From positions 124,001-188,000 of the forward strand of contig CAVXTQ010000001.1 in the NCBI GenBank assembly GCA_963764675.1: a DNA stretch of 64,000 nt, in the 5' to 3' direction. Origin of the DNA: Acidiferrum sp963764675 (lineage in GTDB: Bacteria > Acidobacteriota > Terriglobia > Acidiferrales > UBA7541). A model generated the notes under the pieces. The model saw nothing but the letters and a program-made list of their open reading frames with translations, was not told the origin of the DNA and ran no database searches. Below, one piece after another: positions 21,039-28,964 of this stretch. The position numbers and the translations under genes were made by a program. Every line of letters begins with the position of its first letter. The first letter of the stretch is position 1.

Positions 21039-22246
21039 TTACTTTCCCTTCGTCTCCGCGGCAAATGGCTTGGGGTTCACCTGCATGCCCGGGCGCACCT
21101 TCTGTATGCCCTCGGCAACCACGCGTTCGCCTCGCTTCAGCCCGTCCGCAATAATCCAGTCGGAGCCGACACGGTCGCCGACTTTGACCGTTCGGATGCT
21201 CACTTTGTTCTGGGCATCGACCGCCGCGACTTGATAGCCGCCTTGCAGTTCCGAGACAGCGCGCTGAGGTACAAGCAGCGCGTCCTGCTGAACTCGGATG
21301 ACCGCGCGAACTTTGGCGTATCCGCCGGGACGCAGAATATTTCCAGGATTGGGAAACAGCCCGGCGATCCGAATTGCCCCGGTGCTCTCATTGACTTGGC
21401 GGTCTGCAAAGTAGAAGGTGCCCTCCTGTGCATAAGTAGAACCGTCGGCCAAAATCAGTTCGAGGCGCAGATTCTTGTCAGCCGCTTCCCGAGTCGTCTC
21501 CGTCGGGATAGCGTTTTCTCCATGCGAGGTACTGGGGCTCGCCGACGGTGAAATAAACTTTGATGGGGTCAACCGTCGAAACTGAGGTGACCGCGTCCGC
21601 TGCTCGGATTGACCAAGGCGCCGACCTGTAACTGGGCTTGCCCGGCGATGCCATCGATGGGCGCGGTTAGCCGGGTAAAATCGAGGTTGATTTTGGCGGT
21701 TTCGACGGCGGCCTCGGCCGTCTTGATTTGAGCTTTGGCTGTCGCCACCGTAGCTTTGGCCGCCAAATTGTTCTGAACGGCATTGTCGAGATCCTGCTGG
21801 CTCGCGGCCTGTTCTTTCGCCAACGGGGTGTACCGTTCAACATCAAGTTGGGTGCGGCCTTGAACAGCTTCGGCGTTGGCAAGCTGCGCTGTGGCCTGTG
21901 CTAACTGCCCTTGGGCCTGGTCGAGAACCGCCTGAAAGGGTCGCGGGTCGATCTCGAAGAGAAGTTGACCCTGCTTGACGAACCCGCCTTCTTGGTAGCC
22001 CTGGCGCATCAGATAGCCCGTGACCTGCGCCCTGACGTCGGCGTTGACGAGCCCGTCAAGTGTGCCAATCCATTCACCGTAGATGGGGACATCCTTCTGC
22101 TCGACCTGCACGACCTCAACGTCCGGCGAAGCGCCCGACTGCGCGCCCGATACATGTTTTGGGCGCATTGCTCCAATGATCAGCCCGATGACGACCAGGC
22201 AGAGCGCTCCACCTATCCAGAGTTTGTATTTCGAAAGCATGTTCAT
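21039..22246 (-). CDS. RND efflux periplasmic adaptor (AcrA/MexA family), frame-interrupted
   Basis: Membrane fusion protein linking pump and outer-membrane channel. ATG 22246 follows a GGGAGAAG ribosome-binding site. One N-terminal membrane anchor (GGALCLVVIGLIIGAM) is followed by a lipoyl/barrel-sandwich half (GYLMRQGYQEGGFVKQGQLLFEIDPRPF), a coiled-coil hairpin (QLAQATAQLANAEAVQGRTQ and partner) and the second lipoyl half (INLDFTRLTAPIDGIAGQAQ). The frame breaks near 21590 and 21507; in the middle segment TSVSTVDPIKVYFTVGEPQY the beta-barrel continues, and the final part ends RPGMQVNPKPFAAETKGK. First gene of the three-gene efflux operon; no regulator gene is adjacent. Confidence 0.88.
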
Positions 22247-22893
22247 CTTCTCCCTAGGCCGGGTGCCCTTATGCCAAATCGATATGTTCGGTTCCGTACG
22301 CTTCAGTCAGGCAGGCGCTTGGTTCTGCGCTGCAAGTATTCATTTTGTCTGGACCGCCCTCATGTGCCGCGAGGGTCTTTGTGACTTAGATGGAAGGTTT
22401 AGGGCCGCGCTGCCTGAAACGACAACCACCCGAGAAAAGACAGAAGAGGAGTAGGCCCTTTTTTCGACCACAGTTGTTTGAGGGCACCTGCGTGGCTATC
22501 GCGAACTTCCGTCGGCTGAAACTACGACGGCAAACTCGCTTGCAGCTGGGTTCCAAGGGGGCCAACTGTAACCTCGGTAGTAGTACTGTGCTTCTGTCCG
22601 CTAAGAATCGTGGAACGCGCCCATTCCTCGAAACCAACCCATCCTACAATCGCTATACAGCATTTGCCAGTTTTTCCAAGTCCATCAAACAGCCCCGAGA
22701 GGGCTCTGCCGCTTTCTTCACGAGCAGCTCGACCTCTTGATTGGGAAGGCCATGGAAGACACGTTGGCAGCCGTGCAGTGGTCGGCACATCGGCAGCGAC
22801 GACAACCGAACCGATAACAATACTTCAGCCGCCTCGGATACGGAGGGCCGTCTTGCAGTAACTGCTTGTGTTCGCTAGATTTGTAGTGCCAGC
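22247..22893. other. 647-base non-coding stretch between efflux operon and tRNA-Leu
   Basis: Several short open frames cross this stretch on both strands, but none shows a family motif, a good ribosome-binding site or plausible composition. It must include the efflux operon promoter (left) and the tRNA promoter (right). No strong hairpin, repeat or attachment-site duplication of the tRNA 3' end was seen, so I find no sign of an integrated element at this tRNA. Confidence 0.4.
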
Positions 22894-22981
22894 GCCCGGG
22901 TGGCGGAATGGCAGACGCTGAGGACTTAAAATCCTCCGGGGATTTTTCCTCATGTGGGTTCGACTCCCACCCCGGGCACCA
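22894..22981 (+). tRNA. tRNA-Leu (anticodon UAA)
   Basis: A class II tRNA with a long variable arm. Acceptor arms GCCCGGG (22894-22900) and CCCGGGC (22971-22977) pair perfectly. The anticodon stem is GAGGA/TCCTC around loop CTTAAAA, giving anticodon TAA. The T arm is GTGGG-TTCGACT-CCCAC. Discriminator A at 22978 is followed by an encoded CCA (22979-22981). Confidence 0.97.
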
Positions 22982-23046
22982 TTCTTTTCAACGTTTTTGT
23001 AGATGACTTGAGAAGTCGCCTTCGTGCGAACGATGGAGAGTTCTGC

Positions 23047-23673
23047 GTGTGGACGAGTGTCATTCTGGATTACGGTCTTGTTCTGTGCCTGCCGCCAACG
23101 AAAGAAGCTATCGATCGGATGGCGGGAGTGTTCGGGATCGATCATGGGACGTTCTGGAGTCTGTACGAGAAAAATAGGGGGCTGTACGATCGCGGCGATC
23201 TGAATGGCGCAGAGTATTGGTCGAGGTTCGCGAGCGATGCTGGGGTAAGCATTGATGAAGACGCCACGCGAAGCCTGCGCGTCTGGGACATCGAAATGTG
23301 GAGTCGTCTCAATGAGCCGCTGCTGCGTTGGGCGCGGAGTCTGCAGAGCGCTGGATATCGGACTGCCTTGCTTTCAAATCTACACAAAGAGTTCACCGGC
23401 CATGTCCGGAAAAATTGCCGCTGGTTAGAGCATTTTGACTGTCCAATTTTTTCGTCGGAGGTCGGCTCTGTCAAACCTGATCGAGAAATCTACGATCACT
23501 GCCTTCGGGGTTTGCAGGTCGCTGCCGCAGAGGCAATTTTCTTGGATGATCGGGAGGCAAATGTCCAGGCCGCAAGAGAGAACGGCATCGCCGCGCTGCA
23601 GTACACCACGACAGACCAGCTACGGAAAGACTTAAACTCCATCGGATTTGAACTTTTGCCCGATCCGGAATGA
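23047..23673 (+). CDS. HAD-superfamily hydrolase (HAD-IA type)
   Basis: About 208 residues from GTG 23047, which follows a GGAG at 8-9 bases; frames upstream run into the tRNA, so this start is preferred. HAD motifs in order: I, VILDYGLVL (nucleophile Asp, with Gly where many members have the second Asp); II, TALLSN; III, SVKPDREIY with the lysine; IV, IFLDDREANVQAA. The helical cap lies between motifs I and II. It is likely a small-molecule phosphatase; substrate unknown. It starts 65 bases after the tRNA gene. Confidence 0.85.
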   Translation: MWTSVILDYGLVLCLPPTKEAIDRMAGVFGIDHGTFWSLYEKNRGLYDRGDLNGAEYWSRFASDAGVSIDEDATRSLRVWDIEMWSRLNEPLLRWARSLQSAGYRTALLSNLHKEFTGHVRKNCRWLEHFDCPIFSSEVGSVKPDREIYDHCLRGLQVAAAEAIFLDDREANVQAARENGIAALQYTTTDQLRKDLNSIGFELLPDPE

Positions 23674-23727
23674 CTCCGCCGGCAAAAGTTGCGACCCTGT
23701 CCGACGACCCAACTCTCCGCGCAGCTG

Positions 23728-24045
23728 TTATTCCATGTAGAAGACCTCTTTCATCATTGCGAAGCGCTCGCCAGGCTTCAGACCGGGAACCGGCTCGAAG
23801 AGTTTAGACATTTCCTCCTGCCAGCGAAGGTTGGTGGGATCCTGATCCAACGCCTCCCATGCCTTGTCGAAGTCGACTACGCGCATGACGAGAAAGAGAT
23901 CCTGCTCGCGGCGGAAAATAGAATAGTCGGAGATGCCGACTTCTTTTAGCTTTGCAAGCAACTCCGGCCACACTTTGCGATGTGAATCTTCGTACTCGGC
24001 GATTGCGTTGGGTTTGATGCGCAAACGGAAAGCAGCGCGTGGTAT
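23728..24045 (-). CDS. rhaM: L-rhamnose mutarotase
   Basis: Interconverts alpha and beta anomers of L-rhamnose before isomerisation. The frame reads AFRLRIKPNAIAEYEDSHRKVWPELLAKLKEVG...SIFRREQDLFLVMRV...RWQEEMSKLFEP and ends KEVFYME, close to RhaM, whose E. coli form is 104 residues and ends EVFYLP. Alignment with the E. coli N-terminus (MIRKAF) puts the start at 24045, where the codon is ATA, seven bases after AGGAG. No ATG lies in frame; TTG at 24111 is the only upstream alternative and would add 22 arginine-rich residues. The gene is divergent from the rhamnosidase gene. Function is firm, start codon is not. Confidence 0.85.
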   Translation of the reverse strand: MPRAAFRLRIKPNAIAEYEDSHRKVWPELLAKLKEVGISDYSIFRREQDLFLVMRVVDFDKAWEALDQDPTNLRWQEEMSKLFEPVPGLKPGERFAMMKEVFYME

Positions 24046-24083
24046 AGGGAGTCTCCTGATCGTAGACCTGTCCTCGCAGGATA

Positions 24084-24101
24084 TCCGCCTTCTAAGGCGG
24101 A
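24084..24101. repeat. Short palindrome TCCGCCT-loop-AGGCGGA, copy 1
   Basis: TCCGCCTT and AAGGCGGA form an 8-base inverted repeat with two bases between (or 7-bp arms and a 4-base loop) in the rhaM/rhamnosidase intergenic region. A second intergenic copy of the same core lies at 44314-44331 upstream of dps. It may be a small dispersed palindromic repeat. Confidence 0.4.
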
Positions 24102-24160
24102 GTGGGCGCAAATCTTCAGGGCCATAGTGGTCCGCCAGGCGCGAAAACGTAATGGCACTC

Positions 24161-24190
24161 CAATAGGAAAATATCTACAATACCGAAACT
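24161..24190 (+). promoter_or_regulatory. Candidate rhamnose operator, tandem CAATA sites
   Basis: CAATAGGAAAA begins at 24161 and CAATACCGAAA at 24178, a direct repeat with a 17-base period. It lies 20-48 bases before the rhamnosidase start and about 116 bases before rhaM. The same motif occurs in two other intergenic regions of the rhamnose locus (28882-28906 and 30110-30134). Function is inferred only from this recurrence. Confidence 0.45.
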
Positions 24191-24208
24191 CCGTTGGGAG
24201 GAGAGCTC

Positions 24209-27200
24209 ATGGCCAAGCAAATGCGCAAGCTGAAGAAGTCTTGGTGGATGCTGCTGGCAATGTTCTTACTTCTTTTACCGGGAGCACCCGCTCCTTCCGT
24301 TCGGGCAGGCGCGCAACCAGCGAACGGCAGCGCTCCCGCGGATTTAATGTGCGAAGCCATGACGGAACCATTGGGGCTCGGAATTACACAGCCTCGCTTG
24401 TCTTGGCGTTTAACAGATTCCCGGCGCGGCGTTCTGCAAACCGCTTACGAGATCCGCGTGTCGCGCTCGATAGAAAAGCTGGCACACGACACAGCCGAGG
24501 TTTGGGACACCGGCAAAGTGGAGTCCGGCGATTCCGTAAACGTCGCGTACGCAGGACCGCCGTTGACCTCTCGCGACCGATATTACTGGCAAGTCCGCGT
24601 TTGGGATGATCAAGGGAAGTCATCCGCGTATAGCAAGCCGAGTTGGTGGGAGATGGGGCTGCTATCTCCGGCTGATTGGAAGGCGCGGTGGATCACGCCC
24701 GACAGACCGCTCGAGCGCGGAGACTACGACTCAAATCCAAAATGGATTTGGGCCGCCAACGAAGACGCAAAATCGCAAGCTGGCGTTGGCAAGCGGGAAT
24801 TTCGCTCGGTTTTCACGCTGGCGCAAAAACCCAAAGCTGCCACCTTGATGATCACCGGCAAAGACAACGTCGCCGCCTGGATCAACGGGAAGCCGGTGTT
24901 GGAAGAGTCTCCGATGAGCAAGTTTGGTCGGCCACGCGATCCTTGGGGCTATTTCCGCTCGTTGCCGCTGACTGAGTTGGAGGCGGGAAAAAACTCCGTC
25001 GCTGCCGAAGTGACGGTCTACAAGCCGGAGCGTGCACGTGGTGGAGTCTCGGCTGGTGTCATAGTGATGCTGCGTTTGGAGATGCCTGACGGAACCGTAC
25101 AGCGCATAACATCCGGAGCTGACTGGAAAACAGCGACCAACCGGAGCGATTCGGCCTGGTTCGAGAGAGATTTCGACGACAGCACCTGGGCGAGCGCGGG
25201 CGTCTCTGCGGAAGTCGGACAAGACCCGTTCGGCACGCCATGGCCTGCCGAGCCAATCAGTTGGCTGGGGCGAAATTTTCACATTGCCAAAGCGGTGCGC
25301 AGTGCTCGCATTTATTCCACGGCTCTAGGCAGTTATCAGTTGTATTTGAACGGGAAAAGAGTGGGCGACGATATCTTGGCGCCCGGATGGACCGACTATC
25401 GGAAGAGAATTGTGTACCAAGTCTATGACGTCACATCGCAGGTGCGAACGGGCGACAATGCGATCCGTGCGCTTCTCGCTGGCGGATGGTACGCCGACGG
25501 ACTCGGCTGGCTCCAGAATCGCTACAACTTCGGAAAACCTCCGGTGCGCATCCTTGGCCAACTCGAAATCGAGTATGCGGACGGGACACGAGAGTCGTTC
25601 CCGACCGACGAAACGTGGAAGGCTGCTCCTTCGGCGATCCTGAGTTCCGATATCTACAACGGCGAGTCCTACGACGCACGGCTTGAGAAGCGCAATTGGA
25701 ATGATGCGCCTTCGACGGAAGCGGGTTGGGGACGGGTTGCGATTGCTGCTGCCCCGGAGGCGCTGCTCGTCGCGCAAGATTTTCAACCGATCCGCGCGCA
25801 CGAGACGCTCTCACCAAAGACCGTGACGAATCCAACGCCTGGGGTCTACATCTTCGATTTGGGACAGAACATGGTTGGCTGGGCCCGCTTGCACGTTTCC
25901 GGAAAGAGCGGCTCAAAGCTCCAGTTGCGATTTGGAGAAGTACTGAAGCCGAATGGAGAGCTGTATACCGATAATCTGAGAACGGCGGAAGCAACGGACA
26001 CCTACATTATGCGGGGCGAAGGGAAAGAAGTATTCGAGCCGCACTTCACGTTCCACGGATTTCGCTACGTACAGGTAACGGGCTACCCGGGAACACCCGC
26101 GCGAGATGCTGTCGAAGGAGTTGCCTTCTACACAAGCGCGCCGTTTGCGATGAAGTTTAGTACCGGCAATCCGACGGTGAATCAGTTGTGGAACAACATA
26201 CTGTGGGGCCAACGCGGGAATTTCTTGAGCGTGCCCACCGATTGCCCGCAGCGCGATGAACGCTTGGGATGGATGGGCGATGCCGAAGTGTTTTGGCGCA
26301 CTGCAAGCTTCAACGCAAATCTTGCCGCGTTCTCGCGCAAGTTCACGACAGACATTCGCGATGCACAAAGCGCGGCCGGCGCTTACGCAGACGTGTCTCC
26401 GCGGGTGGGTCCGACCGGGGAGAGCGTGGCTGGCTGGGCGGATGCAGGAGTCATCATTCCGTGGACCGCTTACGTGCAATACGGCGACAAGGTCATTCTG
26501 CGAGAGAACTGGTCTGCGATGGAAGAGTGGATGGCGCATCTCGAAGGTGCAAACCCCAATTACTTGTGGCTCAAGGAACGCGGCAATGACTATGGAGATT
26601 GGCTGGCCGTCGGCAGCGAAACGTCGAAAGATGTGATCGCGACCGCCTATTGGGCGTATGACGCGACGCTCATGAAGCGAATAGCAATGGCTCTGGGCCG
26701 AGACTCCGACGCGGAGAAATATGGGCAGCTCTTCGAGAAAGTGCGAAGCGCCTTCACTGAAGCATTCGTCAAGCCAGACGGCACGGTCGGAACCGGCAGT
26801 CAGACCAGTTACGTCCTAGCATTGCACATGGACTTGTTGGCTGAAGGGCAGCGTGACGTCGCCGTGCAGAAACTCGTTGACGACATCAAGGCGCACGACT
26901 TTCATCTCACGACCGGCTTTCTCGGCACTCCGTATCTATTGATCGAGTTGAGCAAGAGCGGGCATAGCGACGTAGGCTACCGTCTCTTGCTCCAGAAGAC
27001 CTACCCATCGTGGTTCTACATGATCGACCGCGGCGCAACCACGATGTGGGAGCGGTGGAACGGTGACCAGAAGCTAGACGATCCGTCGATGAATTCGTTC
27101 AATCACTACGCGTACGGCGCTGTAGCCGAATGGCTCTACCGCTATGCGGCGGGCATTGATGAGGATGCGAATGATCCGGGCTTTCATAAGATCGTACTGC

Positions 27201-27481
27201 GACCCCAATTCAGTCCGCAGCTTGGTCGAGTAGAGGCGACCTACGAATCCGCGTATGGGCGTATCGAATCCAAATGGAAAGCGGAAGGAACTGCGGTGAC
27301 GTGGAACGTTACAGTCCCCGATAACACTACGGCCCTCCTTTATTTTCCAGCGAGTGCAAAGGCCCAGATTGTGGAAAGCGGAAAAAACGTCGAGCAAAGC
27401 GCAGGAGTCAAATTTTTGCGCACAGAAGGCGACCGAGCGGTGTATCAAGCCGGGTCCGGAGTCTACGCGTTTGGTTTTTAG
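24209..27481 (+). CDS. Secreted alpha-L-rhamnosidase (GH78)
   Basis: Releases terminal L-rhamnose from glycans or glycosides. ATG 24209 follows GGGAGGAGAG at five bases. A signal peptide (SWWMLLAMFLLLLPGAPAPS) is followed by N-terminal beta-sandwich domains (MTEPLGLGITQPRLSWRL; YYWQVRVWDDQG; WKARWITP), then the rhamnosidase core with DCPQRDERLGWMGDAEVFWRTA, which holds the acid-rich catalytic region of the (alpha/alpha)6 barrel, then RGATTMWERWNGDQ, and a C-terminal beta-domain. At 1,090 residues it is full length for GH78. It opens the rhamnose locus and is divergent from rhaM, with paired CAATA motifs in its promoter region. Confidence 0.95.
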   Translation: MAKQMRKLKKSWWMLLAMFLLLLPGAPAPSVRAGAQPANGSAPADLMCEAMTEPLGLGITQPRLSWRLTDSRRGVLQTAYEIRVSRSIEKLAHDTAEVWDTGKVESGDSVNVAYAGPPLTSRDRYYWQVRVWDDQGKSSAYSKPSWWEMGLLSPADWKARWITPDRPLERGDYDSNPKWIWAANEDAKSQAGVGKREFRSVFTLAQKPKAATLMITGKDNVAAWINGKPVLEESPMSKFGRPRDPWGYFRSLPLTELEAGKNSVAAEVTVYKPERARGGVSAGVIVMLRLEMPDGTVQRITSGADWKTATNRSDSAWFERDFDDSTWASAGVSAEVGQDPFGTPWPAEPISWLGRNFHIAKAVRSARIYSTALGSYQLYLNGKRVGDDILAPGWTDYRKRIVYQVYDVTSQVRTGDNAIRALLAGGWYADGLGWLQNRYNFGKPPVRILGQLEIEYADGTRESFPTDETWKAAPSAILSSDIYNGESYDARLEKRNWNDAPSTEAGWGRVAIAAAPEALLVAQDFQPIRAHETLSPKTVTNPTPGVYIFDLGQNMVGWARLHVSGKSGSKLQLRFGEVLKPNGELYTDNLRTAEATDTYIMRGEGKEVFEPHFTFHGFRYVQVTGYPGTPARDAVEGVAFYTSAPFAMKFSTGNPTVNQLWNNILWGQRGNFLSVPTDCPQRDERLGWMGDAEVFWRTASFNANLAAFSRKFTTDIRDAQSAAGAYADVSPRVGPTGESVAGWADAGVIIPWTAYVQYGDKVILRENWSAMEEWMAHLEGANPNYLWLKERGNDYGDWLAVGSETSKDVIATAYWAYDATLMKRIAMALGRDSDAEKYGQLFEKVRSAFTEAFVKPDGTVGTGSQTSYVLALHMDLLAEGQRDVAVQKLVDDIKAHDFHLTTGFLGTPYLLIELSKSGHSDVGYRLLLQKTYPSWFYMIDRGATTMWERWNGDQKLDDPSMNSFNHYAYGAVAEWLYRYAAGIDEDANDPGFHKIVLRPQFSPQLGRVEATYESAYGRIESKWKAEGTAVTWNVTVPDNTTALLYFPASAKAQIVESGKNVEQSAGVKFLRTEGDRAVYQAGSGVYAFGF

Positions 27482-27565
27482 CCACTAGCCGACCAGACGA
27501 GGCTGCGAAGGGAACGTTCTCTCCTGACGAGGTAACCAAGCAGAAGATCATCCGACCGGCACGCC

Positions 27566-28831
27566 CTAGTTCCCCCAAGGTTTGTCAGTCGTCGAGCCCG
27601 TGCCGTTTGCGGTTAAGTGAGTGTCCGTTTTGACCTCGCTGCTCGGGGCTACTCCGAGGTAGTTACCATATCCGACGACCAGTGTCGAAGTGACCAGCAC
27701 AAATAGAGTACAGGCCACTAGCAATTTCGTGCGCCGGCCTGTGCCGTTCCATTCTTTCAGCGCAATGCCCCACAGCGTGCTGAAAATCATGATGCTCGCC
27801 ATGTGCAGCGTCCAACTTGAGAATTTGTAGCGGCCCATCTGCGTTTCGCCCATGCTGTAAAAGAAAAATTGCAGATACCACGTAGTGCCCGCAAGGGCTG
27901 AAAAAAGATAATTTGACACCATTGGAGCGTTGGTGGGCAGCGAATTCGCCGATAATCCAGCCTTAGCCATTTCTTCTGCGGGGGCGTCTGTTGCCGTTTC
28001 CAACGCCGGGCCGCCGGCCCTTCCGACCCGTATCTCCGAGCTAAAATACTGGTATCCGGTGTGATTCCGCACATTCAGGATCACGCACCAAATAAAATTA
28101 GTCGTAAATCCACCGAGCAGCACCACGACCAGCACCGGAAGCCCCTGCCATAACTGCGGAGTGCCATGCCGCATAGTGATCTCCTTGATGGGATCACCGG
28201 CCGCAAGGCCGTAAGCGAAGCAGGCGCTCATCACGCCAGAAAATGTAGCTACGAGCACCCCCTTCTTCAGATTAAACTCCTTGATCGACGCCCGCTTCTG
28301 CTCGTCCGACATTTCTTTTTCTTTCGATATTCCCGCGGCTCCTGCGAAAACGATTCCAATCAGGCAGATCGCCACCCCTGCCAGGATCACCAGCCCCGAT
28401 CGAGTCCCCAGGATCTCGCTAACGAACTGACCGCGAAAAATTGGCGGCATCAGAGTTCCGAACGCGGCCGTGTACCCCAGCACCATGGCCATCCCCAAAG
28501 ACATACCTAAGTAGCGCATGGTCAGGCCAAACGTGAGTCCGCCGAGTCCCCATAAAACGCCGAACGTATAGGACCAAAACAGGCTGCTGCCCGGAGCTTC
28601 GCGTAGGACACCAAGGAGGTCATTCGTGATGAAGAAAGCCCCGATCCATGGAGCGATAATCCAACTGAAGAATCCACCGACCAGCCAGTATGTTTCCCAG
28701 GCCCAACTCTTCACCCGGCGGTACGGGACATAAAAACTGCCGGATGCCAATCCGCCAAGCCAATGAAAGAAAACACCGAGGAGAGGATTTGCTCCCAATG
28801 CGGACGCCCTTTCGACAGCCAACCCAGCCAC
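27566..28831 (-). CDS. rhaT: L-rhamnose/proton symporter
   Basis: Inner-membrane importer of L-rhamnose. It matches E. coli RhaT along its length: GVFFHWLGGLASGSFYVPYRRVKSW, ETYWLVGGFFSWIIAPW, GLTMRYLGMSLG, EFNLKKGVLVA and TWYLQFFFYSMGETQMG. Ten hydrophobic segments are visible in 421 residues, longer than the E. coli protein mainly because of an internal loop (about 265-300) and a C-terminal tail. The GTG at 28831 gives the longest frame; TTG at 28798 would match the E. coli start better. It converges with the rhamnosidase gene and is divergent from the regulator gene, sharing 133 bases that contain an inverted CAATA repeat. Confidence 0.93.
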   Translation of the reverse strand: MAGLAVERASALGANPLLGVFFHWLGGLASGSFYVPYRRVKSWAWETYWLVGGFFSWIIAPWIGAFFITNDLLGVLREAPGSSLFWSYTFGVLWGLGGLTFGLTMRYLGMSLGMAMVLGYTAAFGTLMPPIFRGQFVSEILGTRSGLVILAGVAICLIGIVFAGAAGISKEKEMSDEQKRASIKEFNLKKGVLVATFSGVMSACFAYGLAAGDPIKEITMRHGTPQLWQGLPVLVVVLLGGFTTNFIWCVILNVRNHTGYQYFSSEIRVGRAGGPALETATDAPAEEMAKAGLSANSLPTNAPMVSNYLFSALAGTTWYLQFFFYSMGETQMGRYKFSSWTLHMASIMIFSTLWGIALKEWNGTGRRTKLLVACTLFVLVTSTLVVGYGNYLGVAPSSEVKTDTHLTANGTGSTTDKPWGN

Positions 28832-28881
28832 ACCCGCTGTTGCGCGGGCGCCAAATCCTAGTCTTCCGGGTGACGCCCCGT

Positions 28882-28906
28882 CAATACAAAATCAATGTTT
28901 CTATTG
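28882..28906. promoter_or_regulatory. Candidate rhamnose operator, inverted CAATA repeat
   Basis: CAATACAAA (28882-28890) and TTTCTATTG (28898-28906) form 9-base inverted arms with one mismatch around a 7-base spacer. The repeat sits in the middle of the rhaT/regulator intergenic region, where a regulator could control both genes and itself. A TATACT suited to a -10 box for the regulator gene lies downstream near 28935. Confidence 0.45.
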
Positions 28907-28964
28907 GAATCGGGAGAAAGTGACCCGCTTGCGATATACTCTCTGGCGCGGGTACACCGCTGAA

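Noticed and set aside
9928..21600. Reading the fragmented genes as true pseudogenes or programmed frameshifting
   Set aside because: Too many independent single-base breaks in unrelated genes on both strands, with motifs preserved on both sides; sequence error explains them with fewer assumptions.
22894..23673. tRNA-Leu as an integration site with a mobile element
   Set aside because: No integrase gene, no duplicated tRNA 3' end and no change of gene style nearby; the following HAD gene is ordinary.
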